The position numbers were made by a program, and so were the translations under genes. DNA of 64,000 bases from Enoplolaimus lenunculus (lineage: Eukaryota; Nematoda; Enoplea; Enoplida; Thoracostomopsidae), in contig JASANG010000630.1 of the NCBI GenBank assembly GCA_030248215.1, positions 186,001 through 250,000 on the forward strand, written 5' to 3'. The notes beneath the pieces were generated by a model. The model was not told the origin of the DNA and ran no database searches. It was given only the letters and a program-made list of their open reading frames with translations. This document shows positions 57,385 through 64,000 of this stretch, one piece after another (positions within the stretch are counted from its first letter, which is position 1; every line of letters begins with the position of its first letter).

Positions 57385-57576
57385 GCCCATTTATACAACA
57401 TGGCCGGAACGTTTTACGGCCGGAATGTATTAGAGTAAGCTGAAGCTTTAGACTAATTTTTTTTGCTTAACCTTAGGCTTATCGTTAGGTATAGGCTCAT
57501 TCTTACGCTTCGGCTTAGGCTTAGGCGTAGGAATATGCTTACATTACTGTTCTGGCCCTGCTCTATACATTGGGTC
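57385..57576. mobile_element. hAT-like MITE, TTAGGC family
   Basis: 192 bp, right end CTATACATTGGGTC, left end GCCCATTTATACAACATGGC, flanked by ATTTCTAG and ATTTCTAA (7/8). Interior GGCTTAGGCTTAGGCGTAGG and the conserved AAGCTTTAGACTAATTTTT. Another partial copy follows at 57765-57910. Confidence 0.88.
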
Positions 57577-58027
57577 ATTTCTAAACCGAAGGTTCCATTT
57601 TTATTTTAAGTTTTGAGTGAGGCTTGTCTTAAAATTTTTCATATGGTTGTTTACTTTGAATATCGCTTTTCTATCGTGTTTGCTCAGTATCAGTACGTTA
57701 CTACCATACTCAAGCGCCTTTGCTGATCGGGCCCACGTAAAGATTAGGGGTGAAACGTTTTTCTGTGAGATTGGAGTAGAGTAAGCTTGAGTTTTAAACT
57801 AATGTTGTTGCTTGGTTTAGGCAAGGCTTATGTATAAGCTCATTGTTACGCTTAGGCTTGTGCTTAAACTTAGGAATATGCTTACACTACTGTTCCGCCC
57901 CTGTTCTTATACACTGTTCGCTGATCGTCATTTAAGTCCAAGAGTGTTAAGTGACATATGATAACGAAAGCAGCGTGATATATAAACATATTTTGATTTT
58001 TTAAAACTTTATTTCAACGCTTTGGAG

Positions 58028-58135
58028 CAGGGTACAACGGGAGGTCTGCCTCCGCCTCCGGTTCTGGCTCCGGCAGAAAATCGGCCTCCGGCTTCGGCTA
58101 TGGCTCCGGTATTTTTCACCTCCGGTTGCACCCTG
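58028..58135. mobile_element. 108-bp hAT-like MITE, CAGGGTGCAACCGG family
   Basis: CAGGGTACAACGGGAGGTCT to ACCTCCGGTTGCACCCTG, flanks CTTTGGAG and TTTTGGAG (7/8). Interior CCTCCGGTTCTGGCTCCGG. Confidence 0.9.
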
Positions 58136-60247
58136 TTTTGGAGTGTTACTATTTGCTGGTTGAACTTCAAAGAAGAAGTTCGTAGAAACAGTATCTAACT
58201 TGTGATTTCCGGAGTTGGGCTCGTGAAGTTTATTATTTTCAGTGGTGTAAGTAGATATTTGATACTGTTTAAGATAAAGTTTAAAAGTTCTCTGTTGAGT
58301 GTTGAGGTTAAAAAATCGCCAATCAGATCACTTGACCTGGAGATAAGATACATCAACCGAAAACAGCAGCAGAAAAATTGTTTTTTTAAGCTGCATTTCT
58401 GCGTGTGGATGGCTCTATAATGATAAATATGTTCCAAGCTATAAAAATGAAATTATCAATTTTGTAGCAAATGTAAAGATCAGGAGCGAACATTTTTTCT
58501 GCGGGACTGCAATAGAGCAAGCTTAAGCTTATTGCAACTGAGGTAGAACTCTGAGCGTGATGTATACGGACGAACAAAGTGCTGCATTACCGTGTTATCT
58601 ATAATATACGACTTGAAAACGAAGTGTGGTACAGCAAAAACGTACTGGAGACTATTAAACATGACCTTGGACGGCGGTAGGATATCTACTAAGACTCATG
58701 ATACTAATTTTTTCCAACATAAGAGACACCCACCAGCAGGAGAGAATTGGTCAAAATTTAAATCTTGAAAATTAAAATCACGATAAAAGAAGTTTTGAAC
58801 AGTTCGCAATGTTTGCAATCTGTGCAATATCTTCCAATTGTAAATTTTTCAACCTTCATTGTAAAATTCATATATATTATTAAAGCGGGAACGCTGTAAA
58901 TACGTATTTTGGGCACCATTTCAGCACTGTTTTACCTATTGGTAGTTTTTGAAAATATATACCATGATCGTTGGGTAAAACAATTCGTACATTTATTGAC
59001 CAATTCTGTAAGTGTAAAAACCTGAATTATTTTATGGAATGCATTTAATTTGTATTTATGTTTCTAGTTTGAGATTGCTTACGTTATGTGAAAGCATTTA
59101 TTTGAAATCCGAATGCTTTATTAAAGTTGCACTTATGAGCAAGTACGGCTACTAGTTCAAATTATGTTACATGGTATTCGGCAAATATAAGGTGAGGTCA
59201 ATGTAAATTTTTCTGACAGTGACTCCACGCTGCATAGCGTTAGTCTGAGCAAAACTGTGTGTTATTAACAGTTTTGTATGCGCTTGTTTTAGCCACATCA
59301 GCGTTGTACTAAGATGATTTATAGCTCAAGAAGTTAAATTTAGCGAGTACATTTTAAAGTTCACTGTTATCCAGAAATTACAGCAGTATTTGTTTGAAAA
59401 GCTCATATTGTAGTGGCCCGAGTAAGAGGTGGGACTGACTTTTATTTGGCCTCTCGAGAGGGAACTTCCCTGTTATTCGGTTACGGACTGTTATTTGTTT
59501 TTAACCCGCCCTCCGCCGCCCTTCGTTATTGATACATATCCGGTATTGCAACTATCCGTTGAACTAAACGTTTGTGTTGTATCGAAAACTTGAGCGATAA
59601 TGTAAGGGTGCTCCGAATATCCAACTCAGGTATTTTAACTTGCCAGATATTATTTTTAAAAACTTAAAAAATTTATAACATCATTCGTATTTATGCTAAG
59701 TACCATCGAACTGATTTATTTATGCTAAGTACCATCGAACTGATTGACTTTCTTTTACATATTTTTTCAGTCACACATGTAATGTAAATGCTTGCATATA
59801 AACCGTGTACGTTCACAATCTTTATTGGGTTACAATAATCATGGACATCCAGATATAGATGACGAGTGCTATTCTACGGGCGTAACAGAATATATCTTAG
59901 CATATTTCTATTATTCCTATGCTAAACATGAACTTCAGCGTAAAAATGGGTCTATAACTAATCCTAAGCTTAAGCGATAGTAATAGCCTTAATCCAAGCC
60001 AGGGATGAGCTTAGACGGCCATGAAAGTCTGACGACAACTTTTGGTCATTACCCAAAAAATATAAAATTTTCAAAATAGTATTTCTAATGCTTTTTATCA
60101 TAGTTGTTTTGTGTTTTTCAAAGTTTTTTGTGTTTTCTGATTGTTTGCTAATAATTATTGCATAACTTTGAAAATTCATAGATTCATAGCGAACTTTTTT
60201 CATCAGACATTGCTTGCTTCAACAATATTAACTTCTGTTTTTTACAG
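58136..60247. other. No gene supported
   Basis: Includes a solo end of the CTGTAGTGACCCGAATAA family near 59411, an imperfect direct duplication at 59693-59744 (TTTATGCTAAGTACCATCGA), and open frames at 58197-58327 (-) and 59792-59980 (+) that lack a complete set of splice sites. Confidence 0.35.
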
Positions 60248-60390
60248 GTCTACCAGCATTTGAAGAAACCTCGACATCTAGCGTCGGTTCCAAATCACCG
60301 AGACTCAAGAAATCTAGACCTGCCACTGAAACTTGCCGGGACCAAGGCCGAGACTCCCATTATCTAATATTAGCCACCTCTGTTTTATAG
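60248..60390 (+). CDS. Candidate terminal exon of an unseen gene
   Basis: After a strong acceptor (pyrimidine tract, TTTTTTACAG) the phase-1 frame reads LPAFEETSTSSVGSKSPRLK then KSRPATETCRDQGRDSHYLI and stops at TAG. The phase-0 frame is also open for 39 codons, so the frame is not certain. SPRLKKSRP looks like a basic Ser-Pro motif. No partner exon was found in the window on this strand. Could be noise. Confidence 0.3.
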
Positions 60391-60612
60391 TATCTACGGT
60401 AAACTGGATGCTCTTAAAAGGAACATGAGCCAAACGAATATCGCAACTGATCGCAACACCACAAAACCATGGAATAGTATGACTAGGGACTTTGTTACAG
60501 TCTTAGAAATGCATCGGCGTGAGGTGTTAAACTTTGTCTCGTAAACACTTTGGGTATTTTAAGCCACAGCAGGAGGAATTGTAAGTTCGTTCTGATATAT
60601 GAATGCAATCTA

Positions 60613-60767
60613 CAGGACCGGAGCCAGCTCAACTTGTTAGGGGGGGGTTAAAAAGTTTTCAAAAGGAGCATATGAAGGCTTTCGTTGACTTACAAGCAGC
60701 GTTGAAAGAGCCAAAATTTTTCCAGGGGGGCTGAGCCTCCTCTGACCCACCCTTGGCTACAAGTCCG
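60613..60767. mobile_element. hAT-like MITE, GGCCCGTAGCC family, exact 8-bp duplication
   Basis: 155 bp in the opposite orientation to the 51.2-kb copy, flanked by GCAATCTA on both sides. Ends CAGGACCGGAGCC and GGCTACAAGTCCG. Confidence 0.9.
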
Positions 60768-60775
60768 GCAATCTA

Positions 60776-62705
60776 GTATTGCTTCGGCCGGATATTAGAT
60801 AATCCGGCTCCGGCTTTGTCAGTTTTTGGTATCCGGTCGAACCCAGGTGTAAAGCATTATCCTATAATACGGGGAAGTTTACAAAAAACCCAAGAGTTCT
60901 CTCCAATAATGTTAGTTAGTTTTTACAATTCATGCATGAATTAATTATCTATGATACAATTCCAGTTTCGCACAAAGCTTAACGCAGCATAACGGTTTTC
61001 ATGTTCTCTTAGCTTTTGGATTTTTAATCAGTTTACCCTTGTATTAACTGAGAGTGATTACGAAGTAATGTAAATTTCAATATATATCGTTTCTATAGCT
61101 TCTATTGACAGGTGATTAAATACGCTGCATTGGTGACTGATAGCAACAGCTTCATTTACGAGACATAATGGCCACTAGCGAATCCGTAAGGGCCAGCGTA
61201 TATCCCCAATCAGAAAAAAAAATTTTTTGTGATGAAATAATAAGGTTACCACGTTACAATTTTTCGACTCAGAAAATCGGCACATATGTAGCATACAGTA
61301 AAAAATTAAGTTTCATAACTGTTGCCAAAAGTCACTTTCAAATTATCAACGATACCAGGATAAATGCTCATTAGCAGCATGTGGTTTAATCGCTTTTGTG
61401 TCTATGTGACCTCAACAGTGCCGGAGCAGACGGAGGTTGGGGCTCTCCACTAACTCCATGCTGGATGCGCCCAACCTTGAGGTAATTTCATAATTTCTCC
61501 GCGTTCCATCTGAGATTTTCCGTCCGAGCTCACGCTCGTGTTTGATAGCAGTGAGGCTGAGGACACCATTTAAAAAAGTTTCACACAAAAGTGGCAAAAC
61601 GAAGAATCTTGAAAGTGAATCTATCTTAAAGATAAAACAAACTTCGCGCTTAGCGGGAATTTTTTTGACATTTCTTTTCAAAGTAGCTAATCAGCTCATA
61701 TTTCAGGTAAAACCTTTTACAATCTTTATATGCTCTAACCAAAAGAGTCTGGATACGGCGTCTTCAGTAAAATTGTAAGCCAGCTGGTGTAGCGAGTGAA
61801 AAACTTTGTTGGCATTTAGCAGCTTGGTATGGATATTGTAAAGTCTGTGTAGAATAGTGTCAAGCTCGCAAGCGAAGCGAGCGCGAAACCAGACGTATTT
61901 CAGAATCTCGGCGGTTTTTGTTTCGTATCGGAATAAAAATTTGCATTATAAATTTGATTTCAACTCTGAAAAAAATTACTCCCCCCAACCCTGGATCCGC
62001 TTTTGTCCGTTTACACCCTGGAGTGGACGTTTTTAGCGATATTAGTGTATATATTACCTATTTTGCTGTTATGTCTAAAGCGCACAAATTTAATCATGGG
62101 TTGGGTTGTGTTGGTGGAAAAGATATTCGACACTTTGATATTGTGAGCTCTGGCCAATATTGGGGGCTGTGCCCCTCAACCTGAACATTGAGGGCTGAGC
62201 CCACAATCTTTATATTGGGGGGGGCAAGTGCCCCCCTACCACCCCCTTCTGGTGTCTATGCCTAACTTAGTTATCAAATAATATCAATTTTGGATAAATA
62301 TACACACTATCGTTACTACTGTATAGTTATTCATCATCGCTTCTTTTATTAGAAGTTTGTTTCAGTTTTCCAACAGCAAAACTTTGTAAACTTTGCGACT
62401 AAATTAACGCCCATTATTTTTAAGTTTCATTCATAACAAATTTGTGCGACAACAAAATTTTTTTCAACGGAAACACATAATTTTTGGTTGACTTTATGGT
62501 TGAAGTTTGAATTTTGATATGAAACAAAGCTGATTGAACTCATTCTGGGTTCATTAATCAGCTCAGTTTAGTTGACAGCCTATGATTGGTTCGATTTATT
62601 TTTTACTTAAGGATACGTCTTTTTTCATTGCGTTTAATTGAATGAATAGCCTTGTCATACTTTGAAATATCTAAAAGAAACTCATGATCTTTGCGTTATG
62701 TTATG
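60776..62705. other. No gene supported
   Basis: An ATG-initiated frame at 61168-61374 (MATSESVRASVYPQSEKK...) has a fair start context but no clear donor. Solo transposon end (TCAGTTTTTGGTATCCGGTC) near 60818. Otherwise nothing recognised. Confidence 0.35.
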
Positions 62706-62970
62706 CTGTAAATTCTAATGGGTTGATTAATTAACTCAGATAACGAGTTAGTTAATTTTGAATTTGTAACAGCAAGCATTAACTCGCTCTGAGTTGGTTT
62801 GATTTGCACTCTGAGTTGAGTTAGTTCTGGGTGAACTGATAATTAACTGAAAATGAGTTGAATTAACTACGATATCTAAGTTCTGAAAGTCTTTAATCAG
62901 AGCTCAAGCTTTCGAGCGAATTCAATTCATTCTGTGTTAAAACCAACTCACTGGAATTTACAGTGAGATT
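62706..62970. mobile_element. MITE with CTGTAAATTCCAGTGAGTTG ends, copy 1
   Basis: Ends CTGTAAATTCTAATGGGTTG and CAACTCACTGGAATTTACAG are inverted repeats. Interior is rich in GAGTTAGTTAA/TTAACTCA motifs. Confidence 0.8.
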
Positions 62971-63138
62971 TAAATTTGGCTCTTTTAAATTTTCCCACAT
63001 TTACGGTTAAGTCTTAGTTTTAGGGCTAGACAAAGGCTTAGGTACAACCAAAAGTAAAGGATGGGCTAGTGTATAACACTTGTTCCTTTATACATATCAA
63101 CTATGTAGTATCCGGCCAAGCGGTCCTCTATGGTTCAG

Positions 63139-63387
63139 TGTAAATTTCAGTGGTTGATTTTAACACAGAATGAATTGAATCACTCAGTCTAAGTTAGGAC
63201 TATCAGAACTCAGAATTTTGAGTTGATTCAATTCATTCTGAGTAAGTTAATCAACTCACCCAAAGTCAACTAAACTCAGAGTGGGAATCACCTCAACTGA
63301 GCGCGAGTTAATTTTTAATGATATTAATTCATAAACAACCAACTCGCTAGCCGAATTGATTAATCATCTCATTGGAATTTACAGTGT
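63139..63387. mobile_element. MITE with CTGTAAATTCCAGTGAGTTG ends, copy 2
   Basis: Ends AGTGTAAATTTCAGTGGTTG and ATCTCATTGGAATTTACAGT. Shares ACAGAATGAATTGAA (reversed in copy 1) and GAGTTGATTCAATTCATTCT with copy 1. Confidence 0.8.
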
Positions 63388-63548
63388 TGTGACCACGTTT
63401 GATTAAGGTGGACTTATTAAACGACAATCAACGCATTCCGTTGCATACTACTACGTTATATTATGTGTGCCATGTTCGCATCAACCAAATCACCACAACG
63501 TTTTGAATGTAATATAAATCGTTTTGTGTTAGCCTATGGCATACCCCC

Positions 63549-63768
63549 CAGAGTTACGCTATACTGTTTTTGATCCGTCACCCGTTCGGTGTCGTCGTCC
63601 GTCACCGTGCGGTATCGTACACAAGTAACTCCCATACAATAACGTATGGTGACGGAAGGGGGTGGACAGCGCCGCGAGGTGGACGGCGCCGTACGGGCGA
63701 CGTACGGAGACGGACGGCGCCGTGTCGGTGACGTACGGTAATGGACGGCAAGTATAGCGCAACCCTAA
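63549..63768. mobile_element. GC-rich MITE with AGGGTTGCGCTATACT ends
   Basis: Ends AGAGTTACGCTATACTG and AGTATAGCGCAACCCTAAG are inverted repeats. Interior is a string of ACGGCGCCGT, GTGACGGA and CCGTACG palindromes, far more GC-rich than its surroundings. Related pieces at 53580-53705 and 29320-29337. Confidence 0.75.
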
Positions 63769-64000
63769 GAGTATATTCGATCCGCGTGACACGGCAGCGC
63801 GCTTACAAGTACTGCGTGCTAGTGTTCATCCTCTTACTATATAATATTCTGTAAAAACCGAAAAGTAAATGGCACTTGTGTAGATAAAACATCGAAATTA
63901 ACTTTAGTTTGTACTGTTCCAGTTGTAAAACACCATTAAAGCACGTTCAGGGACACACAAGTATTGAATTTTGTCTACTTTAACAGCAGGCTACTGTGGT

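Noticed and set aside
58197-58327. Minus-strand frame SSDLIGDFLTSTLNRELLNF as a terminal exon
   Set aside because: It has a possible acceptor and stop, but no partner exon was found upstream, and the opposite strand is open too. Left unannotated.
59792-59980. Plus-strand frame NRVRSQSLLGYNNHGHPDID as an exon next to the 60248 exon
   Set aside because: The frame is protein-like, but no acceptor lies between the preceding stop and the frame, and the only donor is weak.
61168-61374. ATG-started 68-codon frame as a first exon
   Set aside because: No convincing donor and no similarity recognised; a frame of this length is expected by chance in 64 kb.

Overview
The window is nuclear DNA of an invertebrate bilaterian animal. 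It has intron-split genes with ordinary GT..AG splice sites, about 60% A+T, and a dense load of short non-autonomous DNA transposons. The CtBP core (for example LMWHTI and NVPGYDVEEIADTT) reads closer to protostome CtBP than to vertebrate CtBP, but I cannot name the phylum. I see no rRNA gene, no intact tRNA gene, no CRISPR, no bacterial-style operon, and no virus-like element that I can support.

Layout. 1-8.7 kb holds no gene I can support and is filled with short transposon copies and tandem repeats. 8.7-23.1 kb (+) is a giant CtBP gene. Eleven exons with fully consistent phases encode at least 1,771 residues: about 609 residues of Asn/Gln/Ser-rich N-terminal extension, a canonical dehydrogenase-type CtBP core, and about 815 residues of Gln/Ala/Ser-rich C-terminal extension. 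23.1-27.8 kb holds transposons, including a PIF/Harbinger-like MITE (25.3-26.3 kb) built around a minisatellite. 27.8-39.0 kb (-) is a complete KCTD3/SHKBP1-type gene, 21 exons and about 1,122 residues: BTB domain, a very long Ser/Asn-rich linker, a WD-repeat region and a short tail. One of its introns holds a run of related MITEs and another holds a duplicated tRNA-derived SINE. 41.6-44.1 kb (-) is a three-exon gene for an unrecognised 445-residue protein with two membrane segments. 51.4-52.1 kb (-) is the 3' end of an unrecognised gene with very small exons. A lone candidate terminal exon lies at 60.2 kb (+). The rest, and most introns, is repeat.

How the genes relate: CtBP (nuclear corepressor), KCTD3 (BTB/WD adaptor) and the membrane protein are separately promoted neighbours. 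CtBP and KCTD3 converge tail to tail across about 4.7 kb of transposon-rich DNA. I see no functional coupling. The most notable points are the enlarged CtBP, which resembles vertebrate RIBEYE in having a large N-terminal domain ahead of the CtBP core, and several hAT-like MITE families, three of which carry arrays of their own short motif. Several copies have exact or near-exact 8-bp target duplications.
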